From Bombus terrestris (Eukaryota; Arthropoda; Insecta; Hymenoptera; Apidae), in contig NC_063277.1 of the NCBI RefSeq assembly GCF_910591885.1, forward strand, positions 16,579,164 to 16,643,163: a stretch of 64,000 nt of DNA. The letters are read 5' to 3'. Under the pieces are notes generated by a model, which worked only from the letters and a program-made list of their open reading frames with translations, was not told where the DNA came from and ran no database searches. Positions 1-9,989 of the stretch are shown here, piece after piece. The first letter of the stretch is position 1, and every line of letters starts with the position of its first letter. The position numbers were made by a program, and so were the translations under genes.

Positions 1-895
1 TCAAGCTCCCACCCACAATTTCTTGTCTAATCCTTCAAAAACCATGTAAAAAAATCCATAATCATGCAATGAACACAGACAATTCATGCCAAGACTGAAC
101 ATAGGTTAGGACTGTCGAACAACTATCACTCTTCACTTTGAAAAACTTGACATATCGCATGTTATTCACACATTAGGAAGTACTGCACTATTAAAATAAA
201 TGATCAAAAAATTCAACGTGTCCGTGCAGCGGTATCAGCCGAATACAATGTTTACTGTTTAACGCATCTCACTATCATGTCTCTACACAATTTATGATCT
301 ACAGTGTGTATAACCATCTACTTCTCTATGTCACAGTAAGGAAACGTTCAAGATAATACGTAACGGCGATTTCTGGCGAAAACGATCGAGGAGCACAGCG
401 TTTCCATGGACAAAACCCGCGGAGAAGATCGCGTCTTCACGATGATCGAGCAAGTGACGATCAAGAAGAGTCGAGCACAACTGTGGTACGCGAGTCGCGT
501 AAACATCGGATTCAGCAGAAGCCGCCAAAATCGAGAATTACGAAGGAACATCCTTAGAACAGGATTGGGTAAAAATGCGATGGTCCCCCCTACCCTCTTC
601 CTCGGGCACCCGCTCCATCGTTTTCCCAAGAGTAACCCAGGCACTGGCACGCAGACGCACAGCTCTGCATTCGGAGTTCGGAGACGGACAGGCAAACGAG
701 CGAAGCGGCGAGAGAAAGAGCGCGGTAAGAGGGGCAACAAGTAAGGAAGGGGTTCCTAGGGAGGGAGACTCGGGGAAGAGAGACGTAGTGGGGGAAGGGA
801 ACACAGGGAAAGAAGAGGGAGAGAAGCCCGAGAGACCCGAGTAAAAGCTATGTGTGCTAGAGGTTAAGGCACGTCCTACGGCCTACGGTACTCAC
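1..895 (-). other. sgg: shaggy intron 1, 3' portion in this window
   Basis: This lies downstream of the shaggy donor at 895 on the minus strand. The distal 370 bp is AT-rich. From about 690 to 842 the plus strand is almost all purine (AAGAGG, GGGAGG, GAGAG runs), so the transcribed strand sense is CT-rich. No second shaggy exon (GSK-3 kinase N-lobe sequence) is recognisable, so it must lie to the left of the window. Open frames of 65-130 codons here overlap one another on both strands and look like chance. Confidence 0.75.
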
Positions 896-980
896 TGCTG
901 ACTCTCATGCCACCCAGGGGTGGATTCGTGGGCGCGTTGGTGCAATCGGCAAAGGAGGTGGTCCTCGGTCGGCTGCTCAT
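896..980 (-). CDS. sgg: shaggy / GSK-3 beta, first coding exon (partial gene)
   Basis: Read on the minus strand, the start codon is at 980-978 and 28 codons follow before a GTGAGT donor (intron GT at 895-894), leaving phase 1. The peptide starts MSSRPRTTSFADC and ends GGMRVS. This matches the N-terminus of GSK-3, where the RPRTTSF motif carries the regulatory Ser9 (residue 9 here) that Akt and PKA phosphorylate to inhibit the kinase. The dangling A would complete an Arg codon, as in the vertebrate sequence after the same block. GSK-3 is a cytoplasmic and nuclear Ser/Thr kinase of Wnt/Wingless, insulin and Hedgehog signalling. The kinase domain is in downstream exons beyond the left edge. This short first coding exon is typical of the short PJ/SGG10-type isoforms; other isoforms may start elsewhere. 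Confidence 0.92.
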
Positions 981-1015
981 TCTGAAATCTTCTTGACCCG
1001 ATTCTCCACCGCCAC
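981..1015 (-). other. sgg: shaggy 5' UTR part of the first coding exon
   Basis: The sequence just upstream of the shaggy start codon (minus strand) is GTGGCGGTGGAGAATCGGG and then a short purine-rich stretch. A possible acceptor, GAGTGTCAG, ends at 1016 and would make the exon 120 nt (896-1015). A branch-like TTCTAAA lies about 20 nt further upstream, but the pyrimidine tract is poor. The leader could instead be continuous with more upstream sequence. Confidence 0.4.
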
Positions 1016-1123
1016 CTGACACTCAAATCTTTTTAGAATAAAACGCCGCTTCTGGTTATTCCTATGCTGGTCGCCGCCTCGGCTGGCCGTGGCACTTCCT
1101 CACGTGAAGATAGCCAGCAGCGC

Positions 1124-1163
1124 GTCGTCGTCGTCGCCGTCGTCGTTGTTATTGTCGTCGTCG
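1124..1163. repeat. CGT/CGTCGTC trinucleotide tract
   Basis: An impure run of CGTCGTCGTC with GTTGTTATT interruptions. It is non-coding in the model proposed here. Confidence 0.7.
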
Positions 1164-2119
1164 ACACCACCTCGGACATCAATGACAGCACGAACGATAA
1201 TTACATCGCACGCACGCATGCACGTCCGCACGGTTCGGTTCTTCTATATTACGCCACGGCCGCGCTCGATCGATGGATGGAGGGAGAGAAAGAAAAAGAG
1301 AGGAAGGGTGGGAGGGAGTAGGAGGGATAGATGGGGGGGAAGAGCTACGAGCGAGCAAAGCGCGCGCAAGATCCAGAAAACGGAAACCACGTCGGAGAGC
1401 AGTGTGCTCCTTCACGATGATTAATCGAATCACTAAAATAAAGAAAATGGAAAACGGTGGTTGCCGAAATTTTTGATCACTTTCTCGACACTTTCTTCAA
1501 CGAATTACGCTCCTGTTAACCGCTGACGATGTAGCGTGGCAATGGTAGTGACGGCAGCGACTCTCACAATCAAAACGTTCGTCGCTAACAACGCACACTG
1601 GGTTATACGCTCCGTTCGCACAAGCAACTTCGCGCGATAGACTTGACCGTCGCGATACGCGATTCACTCGATGCTCTCTTTTCCCTTGGGGAATCTAGTC
1701 GATTCTCCACCAATAAATATGATATACGCCGCGTCGATAGCGTCCAACTACACGAATTGACACAATTTGCGACAATCTTTCGTATTAACCGCTGACTGTC
1801 AGGGAGTATCACGCACCGAGAAGTGCGGTTCTACTACCTAATAACCTGACGGGGGCGCGGAGTGTTGCGGAGAGCTATGCCGCGAGGGGAGGCAGGGGTT
1901 GACGTTTTCGGAACGGTTCGTACACGTTCGCCAGTGGAGGCACACCGCCGCACTTGCTTGCCTTCCTATATAGTACAACTCCACGATGATCCGGCTGACG
2001 GGTCGGATTTCTTCGTCGTTGGTGATCTTTCTATGTAACTCGCCACCGTGGCTTCTACAACAGCCGCAACACTTTGAATTTTTCTTCTCTCAATGACGAT
2101 ACACCTATACGACGCTTGT

Positions 2120-2350
2120 CGTTCTTACATCGTACACTTCTCCCAATCGTTCTCTCTTTTTCGGTCTAACGGCGTAGTCGTCAATCGTCTCTTTTCGTTT
2201 CTCTCACTCTCTCGCTTTTCTTCCTTTCTCTTGCTTCTCTTATTCTCTCCACTGTTTTCTCTCACTTCTACGCTCGAACTTTTCGAGTATGCGGGGGAAG
2301 CGCTACTGCCTCACCTCCTCCACTACCACTCTTTCTCGCTCGCTCTATCT
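2120..2350. repeat. Pyrimidine-rich (GAGA on minus strand) tract
   Basis: The plus strand is dominated by CTCTC, TTTCTC and CTTCTC runs. On the shaggy sense strand this is GAGA-rich DNA of the kind found around insect promoters bound by GAGA-type factors. No function can be shown from sequence alone. Confidence 0.55.
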
Positions 2351-2661
2351 TTCTCGATATACTTTGAATCTTGTCACTACTCGTCACTCCTGGCGCTTCT
2401 TGACTTGTCAGGCCCGACGTTATCGACTTGCCAGGCTTGTGCACGCTTCGTTGCAAACACCGCTTTCCTAGGCGGAAAAACAAGCTTCGACCGTGCTGAC
2501 GCCGACGTGGACGTCTTCGTCGTCGTCCGTGTCGACGTTGCTCGAGGGGAGGTCGTCGTCACCGTCGTTGTTCACCTCTGCTTTCGATAATGAAACCACT
2601 ATACGAACGTCGTCTCGAGCCTGACGGCGGGAAAGGGGTAAAAGGCGCGAGCTGGACTTAC

Positions 2662-2880
2662 GCGGCAAAACCAATTCCTCGACAATCAACGACGACGTTT
2701 TCTCTTCCTCACCGTGCACACGAACACCACACCACTTACGAATTTTTCGAAGCCTCCTCAGACATTGACCCGTTCGGGCTAGATCGGGCCACTCGAATGT
2801 CCACGAACATTGCCGAAAGTGACGTCAGTAATACCCCGCCCTGCCTCTTACCCTGCAGACCTGCTGATCATCGTATAGCA
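2662..2880 (-). other. sgg: Candidate non-coding leader exon of shaggy
   Basis: On the minus strand a strong donor, TTGCCGC|GTAAGTCC, places an exon end at 2662. The sequence upstream of it is CpG-rich and lacks an ATG in frame with the shaggy start, as expected for 5' UTR. A promoter-like block lies immediately upstream (2815-2930), so the right end given here is approximate. The link to the shaggy coding exon at 896-1015 is an inference from strand, spacing and the absence of any other minus-strand gene between them. Confidence 0.4.
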
Positions 2881-2930
2881 AGTAAGATGGCGTTTCCGTC
2901 GTCTATCTTACCACCATCTTGCGACAATTT
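2815..2930 (-). promoter_or_regulatory. Promoter-like block with CRE and AAGATGGCG motifs
   Basis: It contains a perfect palindromic cAMP response element, TGACGTCA, at 2820-2827. At 2884-2892 it has AAGATGGCG, a motif common close to insect start sites, and at 2915-2923 the opposite-strand copy CATCTTGCG. The motifs sit where CpG-rich DNA changes abruptly to AT-rich DNA. They fit the shaggy promoter (minus). The symmetric arrangement would also allow divergent transcription to the right. Confidence 0.45.
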
Positions 2931-2940
2931 TTCTTACTAA

Positions 2941-4460
2941 ATTAGTTGGGCGGTAAATTTAACAGTATATTATATATGTTTAAAAAACTTACAAATGAAA
3001 ACCATAGGAGAAAAACATGATAGGTTGCACTTTTCGATTTTGACGAGAAAGCGATTTTAAAATTCGATCCTAATATGGAATTATCATATTCTTTTCATGC
3101 GGTCTTCAAATAATATACAATAATCGTATTAAAGGATGATATAAAACAAGTACACGAATAGCTGCTAAATATATATATTTCTTTAATGAAATTGTTCATA
3201 CAGAATATTATGTTTTATGGATAAGATAAATAATAAAAATATGTGTATATTTTTGTATTTCTAACTTGTTGTATATGTTACACTCTCTATTAATCTATTA
3301 TTTTTTTGAAATTAGTTTTAACTGAGGAATAAATATTCATATATTATAAAGTTCTTTCTGTTCATTATCAGTTTTAAATGTTGTACTACTTTATTCAAAT
3401 ACTATATCAATATTTCTTAGTAATATAAATAAACGATTGGTTTATGAAGTATTCGATAATATAGGAACATTAAATATTTTTTGTTAAAGCAACTTTCGTT
3501 TTAAAATTATTTGGAATTGTATACCAATACACATTTGTCAATTATATATTGATATACACGTTATTTGACTCACGTGGCTTCCGATTTCTAATTTCAGCTA
3601 TAGTCAACAATTTCCTATAGTCACAATTTATATTGTGATAAGTGCAGAAAGCGTGGAATATATTTTCCATCTGAATATTTCAGTTGGTTACGTTAAAAAT
3701 GGTATATTATCATGAAAAGTGGAGTTATAGTGCTAAAGAAAAGGTATGGACGATAATTGGTAAAGCTTATCACAGTTTTATTGTAACTTGAACCTCGTGA
3801 ATGACATGGGACAACCAATAGCCTCTTTATAGATATAGAAGGTACAAATAATGATGTTACTATGTGGTAAATACATAGACAAGAAATTATTGCCAGATTA
3901 GTTAATCAAATCATACTGTTGCAATGACAACTATATTTGAAATCATGGAACTTGCTGTACCGACAAAATATAGTATAAACTTCTCTTAATAACATTCAAA
4001 CATCATAATCCATATACAAATATAGGAATTATATTCACTGGAATTGTTGAAAACAGATATCGATAAAATCAATAGCATGTCAAGTAATAGTCAACTAATT
4101 GACTAAATATAGAATGCTATACATATAATATACAGCATAGACCTTGCATTTTATGGATCTTCGTGTTTCATATTCTGAAATGCTGATCATATAAAAAGTC
4201 AGAGTGTTTCTTATGTCCTCTGTGATTTATAGCAGTGGATGTAGGAATTATATTTAATGCAACTAACAAAGTTGATAAAGTCACAGACAAAGTCATCAGT
4301 GCAATTCCACTGAGAATGGAAAGAATGATAAATAGAGAAAAGAGAAAAGTATGTACATACATACTTGTTATTAATACATTTAATCTTCCCTCATATGAAT
4401 TATATGGTTGTCGTACATACTATGTACAATCATAACTAAAGCTTATTGTTAATGTCAAAG
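2941..4460. other. AT-rich, CpG-poor intergenic DNA
   Basis: About 1.5 kb of strongly AT-rich DNA with no recognisable gene. Two short pieces look slightly exon-like. An ATG at about 3698 opens 15 codons before AAAAG|GTATGG. A frame at about 4226-4348 (VDVGIIFNATNK...) lies between TTTATAG and a GTATGT donor. Their phases do not join cleanly and they match no family I know. Confidence 0.6.
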
Positions 4461-4641
4461 ATGGCTCTTGTATATGCTATGCCAGATTGTAAAAGTGTTT
4501 ACAAATACAATGATAGTATTGCCTTTTTAAAACATCAAAAAATTCAAACTTGGAAATATATGAGAGAAAGCCATTCCTGATATAAGAGAACTAAAGGCAA
4601 GACACTTAATATGTGGTAAACATTTTTAAGAGGAATTTATA
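4461..4641 (+). pseudogene. Broken THAP-type zinc-finger domain (transposon or host-gene remnant)
   Basis: Frame 1 from ATG 4461 reads MALVYAMPDCKSVYKYND, continues through QTWKYMRESHS and stops at TGA 4578-4580. Shifting by one base at 4579 continues DIRELKARHLICGKHF, then TAA at 4627, then EEFI. This is the order of a THAP domain: P-x-C-K-S near the N-terminus, the aligned Trp, then I-C-x-K-H-F-x-x-x-x-F. The first zinc ligand (normally a Cys before PxC) reads Met. With one frameshift, an in-frame stop and a lost ligand it cannot make a working finger. THAP domains bind DNA in P-element-like transposases and in host proteins derived from them. No transposase body was seen after it. Confidence 0.6.
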
Positions 4642-5188
4642 AAAAAAAAAAAGAATTGTTCGAAAAGATTATTGTAATAATTTTTTATACAATTAATATT
4701 ATTTTGTACATATATATTATGTTGTGTAGTATTATATACAAAATATTGAATAAAATGTAGGTATGTATATAGAAAAATTTACATTATTTACTGTTTAGTT
4801 TGAGATAGTTTAAATATTATATTGTATAGTTGGTGTTAAGGATAATGTATCAGCGATCTTGTGTATGATGACCCAATAGTTTTGTATTTATTGGAAAAAT
4901 GATATATTTGATAAACTATATAACAAATAAAGTGGGAAAACTTTTTTATTAACATTCTACCTTCAAAAAGCAATCCCACATTTTCACTTTTATAAAATTA
5001 CTTTTATGTTGTCCTTTCTTATAAAAAAAGAATGGTTTCTGTACTGTTCCTCTTTTACCTAATAATTATATTTCATTTCTGTCGAAATGTCTCCAATAAA
5101 TAATGGTTTTTTCTCGGTTATTAAGCGTATTTTAGATTTTGAATTTTGCATCAAATAACACATTATTCTTGGCTATGTCAATAATGCC
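4642..5188. other. AT-rich intergenic DNA, no gene seen
   Basis: It starts with an A-run at 4641 and contains many TATA and ATATT stretches and AATAAA-like hexamers on the plus strand (near 4748 and 4926). No open frame or repeat stands out. Confidence 0.6.
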
Positions 5189-5206
5189 GAATGCGCATGT
5201 GCATTC
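5189..5206. promoter_or_regulatory. NRF1-like palindrome (candidate promoter element)
   Basis: GAATGCGCATGTGCATTC is a near-perfect 18-bp palindrome. Its core TGCGCATGTGCA differs at one base from the NRF1 / Ewg consensus TGCGCATGCGCA. It is followed at 5221-5233 by GCAGCGCTGCTGC and lies 56 bp before the ATG of the tentative small gene. That is the usual position for such a site in TATA-less housekeeping promoters. Confidence 0.45.
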
Positions 5207-5261
5207 TTGGGTTCCTTCAAGCAGCGCTGCTGCGTTAGGGAATTAAAGATAAAACTTCAAA

Positions 5262-5688
5262 ATGAAGCTATTCCCCACTAGCAAAACAATTCGGCGAGTT
5301 GCCAAACTGCGTAATGTATACAACAGTGGTCATCGTAAGAACTACATAACTGATTATTATTAATGCGGGCGTAAATAAATAAGACGAGCATAAAAATCGT
5401 GAAAGCTACATTAACAAAGTGAGATGGTTATATGATTTACATGTAATATGTATAATAGGGAACAGAAAAGGTGATTATCTTGGAATGGATTATGCAGAAG
5501 AAAGCAAATCTGATTGGTTATTTCTGATAGACCCAACGTAAGTATCATACTGGGATAGAGATCAGTGTTTCCCGTTACCCGTGTACTGTCCCACATATAT
5601 CTTCCCAGCTTTAGAGAATTTTAGTGAGGTATTAAGGCCAATAGTAAGGAAGAGGAAATATATTAAAGCGCGTACGCAACAAAAATGA
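5262..5688 (+). CDS. Tentative three-exon gene for a small basic protein (about 71 aa)
   Basis: Proposed join 5262-5334, 5459-5537, 5625-5688. Exon 1 starts MKLFPTSKTIRRVAKLRNVY and ends CATC|GTAAGA in phase 1. Exon 2 (after ATAATAG) reads RNRKGDYLGMDYAEESKSDW and then LFLIDP, and ends CCAAC|GTAAGT. Exon 3 after TTTTAG gives EVLRPIVRKRKYIKARTQQK and a stop. The total is 216 nt, in frame. The better acceptor CTTCCCAG at 5608 instead reads TFREF and stops. The alternative frame after that point continues SEVLRPIV, as if one T were extra in the TTTT at 5619-5622. The protein would be Lys/Arg-rich and soluble. I recognise no family. The gene is supported by phase agreement, two GTAAG donors and the upstream palindrome, but the first acceptor has no pyrimidine tract. 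It may be a pseudogene or chance. Confidence 0.32.
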
Positions 5689-5705
5689 TAGGAAAGGTAG
5701 GAAAT

Positions 5706-6084
5706 CCCTATAACCAGTGTCGTTGTTGATTTCCTTACCGATCATATTTTACTAAGTGCAAAAGTGAGCCACGGTCATATAAGTAGGTCCGAACTCTTTT
5801 CTACCGAAAGCATTGACAAAATCGTCCATCTTTTGAGTCAACAAAAATCAAGGTGGAGCGTAAGAAGAGCTCTCATTATATTGCGTGACAGATATAGATA
5901 GATATTATGAATATCTCAGACAGAGACAGAGACACTTTTCATTTCTGTTTATCTCACAGAACGAGACCTTTTCTTCTTCTCCATCTTGATTTTTTTACTC
6001 AAAAGATGGGCGGTTTTCCCTAGCGCGTGTCCAGATTTGTCTATATGACCGTGAGGTGATTATAGTGAAAACCAGGTTATAGGG
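5706..6084. mobile_element. Foldback / MITE-like inverted-repeat element, 379 bp
   Basis: The ends CCCTATAACC (5706-5715) and GGTTATAGGG (6075-6084) are perfect inverted repeats. The match continues inward imperfectly: CGGTCATATA near 5772 pairs with TATATGACCG near 6042, and CCATCTTTTGAGT near 5828 pairs with ACTCAAAAGATGG near 5998. The whole segment can fold into one long stem with a loop around 5900-5930, where GATATAGATA and GACAGAGACA short repeats sit. No protein is encoded. The family is unknown and no target-site duplication is obvious. Confidence 0.65.
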
Positions 6085-7663
6085 AATCTTCTGTTGTGTT
6101 TTGTTCGATCCACGGACGACCGTGGTTCGATCCATCGAAGGTCCCTTTCCCACTTAAGGGCCTTACTTGTAATATAGGAGGAGTAGGGAGACACACCAAT
6201 CCAGGCCCGTTTACTTTATTCCCCTACCTGGAACTTCTACAATTCCATTTTCAAACGCACCATTTCTCCACATTCTGCCTCGTGATTCCGTTGTTGGTTT
6301 AGATCGTGCACTTGTTTTCTCAACGAAATTTTGTTGGAACGTCTTTTTATTCACAATCTACATTTTGGCAAGTTTAAACATCACAAATCAGGATAGAAAA
6401 CGGATTTGCTTGCTGGCCTTGGATGGGTTTGAATTCAGTCCACGTTTTTTAATTTTATTCGTGACTAGATCCACACTCATCCAGGGAAATCGAGCTGATG
6501 TTCAGAAACGATCCTCAAGATTGAGCCTCTTTGTTGGACATACAGAAAATACTTTTCAGTTTTTTCCAACAAATTTTGTGTTTTATTGTAAATAATTTAT
6601 AGAAATGAAGAAAGTAAAGAAAAGAAAAGAAGCAAAGAAATAAGTAATATTGCTATATTTGATGAACAAATATACTTTTATATCATCGTAAGTAACATAT
6701 TTAAAAAAAATGAAATTCTTTCTCTCTGTCTATCTTATTTCATATCGTTTCATGTAAGAATAAATCTTTTGTATATGATCTTATCTTAAAATTATTCTAG
6801 TATACAACTGTTGTGTAAAAATAAGGAATATGTGAAAGATACTTAAATTTCAAAGCAGTGAATATAGGATTTATTTCAGTTTCTTTGTTTAGTATGAACA
6901 CCTGCTGTATTTCCCCTCCAACGATCTCCCTCTTTTCATTGGTAGTAATAATCCTGTTGCCCTTAACCCTCTCCTCCTGATCTATCTGTCTCTGTTTATC
7001 CACTTTTCCTTCTCATATTTCATTCGTCCTTCCTATATAACGGTAAGAACTTGTCTTTACCGTCTTTTTTCTGCGTCCAGACTATTTTTACTTTTGGATA
7101 TATGTACAATTCGAGAATGGAATCAATGTACCATAATTTTATAATTCATTCTTTTTTCTATTTTCTTTTATAAAAATATTATGTATATATTTAAAAATAA
7201 AACAATATTGAATACGAAGTAGTTGTAAACATTTCATTTTTTCACTGTATATATACTTCGTACAATGTTATATTTACAATTACTTGACGTATATAAGGGA
7301 CCGGATATCTGAGTGGAATCAATAAATACTTGTTTCCTCTGCTCTACATGTATAATATAAATCTTATGTATATTATAATAAATTGTTTAAGAATAAATAA
7401 TTGAATAAACAATGTGCGTCTTTACACACGTGAACGTGTTATTTATATTTCAATTATTATATTATGGAAAAAATGATTTTTATCCTAAGGAAACATAAAA
7501 AAACGTATATATGAGATAAATAACTTTTGAAATTTTGGTGAATTTTTGATAAACACACGATTGTATTACTTGGTAATTTTATGTCGTAAATAAGTTCAAA
7601 TTACGATATTGTATGTCTCATGTAAATGAATTTTTTTCCTCTTTATATTGTCCATAATGTATA
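6085..7663. other. AT-rich intergenic DNA and MTMR9 3' flank
   Basis: No gene is supported. A stretch near 6096-6300 has a 68-codon plus-strand frame with no recognised motif. ACGGTAA...TTTACCGT near 7039-7061 can form a small hairpin. AATAAATAATTGAATAAA near 7393-7410 gives plus-strand polyadenylation signals. No canonical minus-strand AATAAA was found in the first 250 bp after the MTMR9 stop. The nearest variant is AATATAAAG at about 7641-7649. Confidence 0.6.
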
Positions 7664-9989
7664 TCACGTATTTCGAGATTCTAGACTTAATTGTGCTATA
7701 CAAGTATGCTCATCTTGATTTTCCTCTTCATAACATATATCAGGGTTTGAACGCATTTGCTCTATCGCTTGTTTAATCTGAATTTGTAATTGACTGGCAA
7801 CTTTGCGTACTGCCATATAGTTTTGTTTTATTTGTTTTATACATGATGGTAAACTTTTCCATGGAGCAACACTTGTATGGCCAAGGTAAAGTTCCTTCCA
7901 CAACTGAATACTAATAGGTGCAACACTGGGCCAAATGACTCCTGAATTTGGTTCATACAAAGGGTTCAACCATTTCTCCAATATTTCCGGTTGATTTATA
8001 TAAGACCATAAACTACACGTTCGTTCAGATAATCGAAGTCTAACTCTCTCTGCTTCTGAATCACCTGGAACCAATATATATACAAATATTTTAAATATGG
8101 AAATTAAGTATTAGAATGAATATATAATAGTATTATGTGTAAATACCTAAAAATGTGCCATAATTAGAGTAATATGCATGATTGTACAATTCAATCAATA
8201 ATTCTACTGTATATTCAAAGCTAAATTGGAATTGATAATGGAGTTGATAAAGACAGTCGAGGAAAAGAAGAAAAGTCGGAGCATGCGTTGGATTTTGTGA
8301 ATTTGATGGATGATATGGTCCATGACGTGTACGGCTAAAAAATTGGTGACCAGCTTGTATCCATTCACGTTCGATTAAAGCTTGAAGGCCACGTACTGTT
8401 CTACAGTCAGGATTTAATATCGTTTGTGCTAAGCTGGTTACCACTAAAGTAGAATCTCTGCCAGCACTACCTGTTCAAAACGCAGCAAGTATCCTTACTT
8501 AGTAATACTATAATTAATATAATCGTATTTGCTTAATCATTTTATAGATTATATACCATGAACTAATACAGCTGCAACTTCTTGATGAAGACACTGAGCA
8601 GTTACACAAGCAGCGTTTAAAGCGCTTTGTACAGCGGATAACCATCCGCCGTTATCAAGTCTTGAGATCCACTGGGAAGTAGAACACGTTATATCATTAC
8701 AAGCTTCTATCAATTTAAAAAAACTATCTGCTAAATCATGGGGTCGCGGAACCGCTTTGTGTACTTTCCGCCATTGCGGATAAGCAGCATCCATTTCTGT
8801 ACCACCACCCTTAGCTCTGGAACTTTGAGCTTGGCTAATGGACCTTGTATCTATTATATAACTATTGACAAATTTTACATTAGTAACATTGGTTAGATTG
8901 AAAAAGTATTACTTATTAGTATGAGACACTGCGATTGATATTAAATATCAAATCATAGTTGAACACTTCTAAGATTGGCTAAAGTATAAGCTTTAAAGAA
9001 TGTGGTATTTACCCACGTCTTCCTGGCCCTAACACAGCATTTAACAATCTTTCATCTTCTTTACATCTTTTACCATTAGTGCCACACATTGGTTGACTAC
9101 TTCTTAACAAGATACTCTGTAACGTTGGTTGATCAATCCTGTATATATATCTAATTTATTGTATTGTACTTGTGGCATAATATGATATTACGTACCCCTC
9201 CTTCGTGTCTGTAACATAAAACTGGAAATCGTCCACCATCTCTAAAATTGGCAGATGATATTATAATTTTATCTTCTATATGACGTGGTACTATAACAGC
9301 AGAAGGATAAGAATTGCAAACTTTGTAGTCTTTATTTAAATAACTAATACGCCATTCATCCGCATAAGCAGTTAACAATCTGGACCATTCTGATACTGGA
9401 GCAAATGCAGTCCACCCATCTTCTATTTGTTTTACAGTACTGTTAGTAACTTGTGGTCTATTAAAAAAGGGATACTGTAAAGTTTGCTCTGTAGTAAAGA
9501 AAGAAATGGGAATTACCACAAAATATGGAGAAAATATACTTTTACAAAGATGAAAATAACGTTACGTATTTCACCTTGCGACGTTAACATCTCTATAGAT
9601 AGCGCAACATTTGTTAAGTCATCTGTTGAATTAATATCTAATTGAAGAATGTGAAAATCTTTACATTTTAATATAATGGTACCACCTGGACTTTGGGTAT
9701 TCAATTTTTTCTCTATAAGGTCAATATTTCGATATAATAGCTGAAAAACATTGAAAGAAGATAGAATATAAATGGACTAAACTAACATTTCAAATAATCA
9801 TAATGCTAAAATAATTTTCACATTAGAGCGTACCCAGAGCTCTTGTCCATCGCCTTGTCGCGAAGACCAAAGAAGATGGTGACTACTAATACATAGTCTT
9901 CCATCTATACTTTTGTAATTGCCATCACTTTTATTTACCAACGCAACGTTATCAAGTTTTGGAATTAATATTAGGTCGCCAAGTTCCAT
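7664..9989 (-). CDS. MTMR9: Myotubularin-related protein 9 (catalytically inactive), complete coding region
   Basis: Seven exons on the minus strand: 9989-9834, 9740-9575, 9488-9196, 9116-9013, 8861-8557, 8470-8147, 8064-7664. All have GT/AG borders and matching phases, totalling 1,749 nt or 582 aa (vertebrate MTMR9 is about 550). Residues 1-110 form the PH-GRAM domain (MELGDLILIPKLDNV; GGTIILKCKDFHILQLDI). The phosphatase-like domain follows (YPFFNRP, EWRISYLNKDY, FRDGGRFPVLCYRH, YPQWRKVHKA). The active-site loop at 340-349 reads VHGSAGRDST where active members have HCSDGWDRT. The catalytic Cys is Gly342 and the Arg is Ser348, so it cannot hydrolyse PI3P or PI(3,5)P2. The C-terminus (about 520-555, IKQIKQNYMAVRKVASQLQIQIKQ) is a coiled coil. 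MTMR9 uses it to pair with and stimulate MTMR6/7/8 in endosomal lipid turnover and autophagy. The start is fixed by the family's conserved N-terminus. It is alone on its strand, about 1 kb from the divergent exon at 11,020. Confidence 0.97.
8529..8568 (-). other. MTMR9: MTMR9 active-site loop split by intron 5
   Basis: Intron 5 (8556-8471) interrupts codon 342, exactly the position of the lost catalytic cysteine (CAT G|GT AGT). His341 is the last full codon of exon 5 and Ser343 the first of exon 6. Confidence 0.85.

Larger units (their letters stand above)
1016..2661 (-). other. sgg: CpG-rich region between the shaggy leader exon and coding exon
   Basis: If the leader exon ending at 2662 is right, this is a 1.65-kb intron of shaggy. 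Otherwise it is extended 5' UTR and promoter. It contains a (CGT)n-like tract near 1124-1163, a plus-strand purine-rich block at 1262-1345, a plus-strand pyrimidine-rich block at 2120-2350 (GAGA-rich on the shaggy sense strand), and a second CGTCGT-rich block near 2500-2565. A CTATATAG box on both strands near 1968-1975 could serve an alternative start. The 165-codon plus-strand frame at 2093-2590 is only the Ser/Leu/Phe translation of the pyrimidine tract. Confidence 0.5.

Noticed and set aside
2093..2590. 165-codon plus-strand open frame
   Set aside because: It is the translation of a CT-rich tract (Ser/Leu/Phe runs) upstream of shaggy, on the opposite strand, with no motif or start context.
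4235..4348. Exon-like frame VDVGIIFNATNK... with a GTATGT donor
   Set aside because: No compatible partner exon in phase and no family recognised; AT-rich DNA gives such frames by chance.
6110..6145. GGTTCGATCC resembling a tRNA B box
   Set aside because: No A box or cloverleaf arms at the right distance on either strand.
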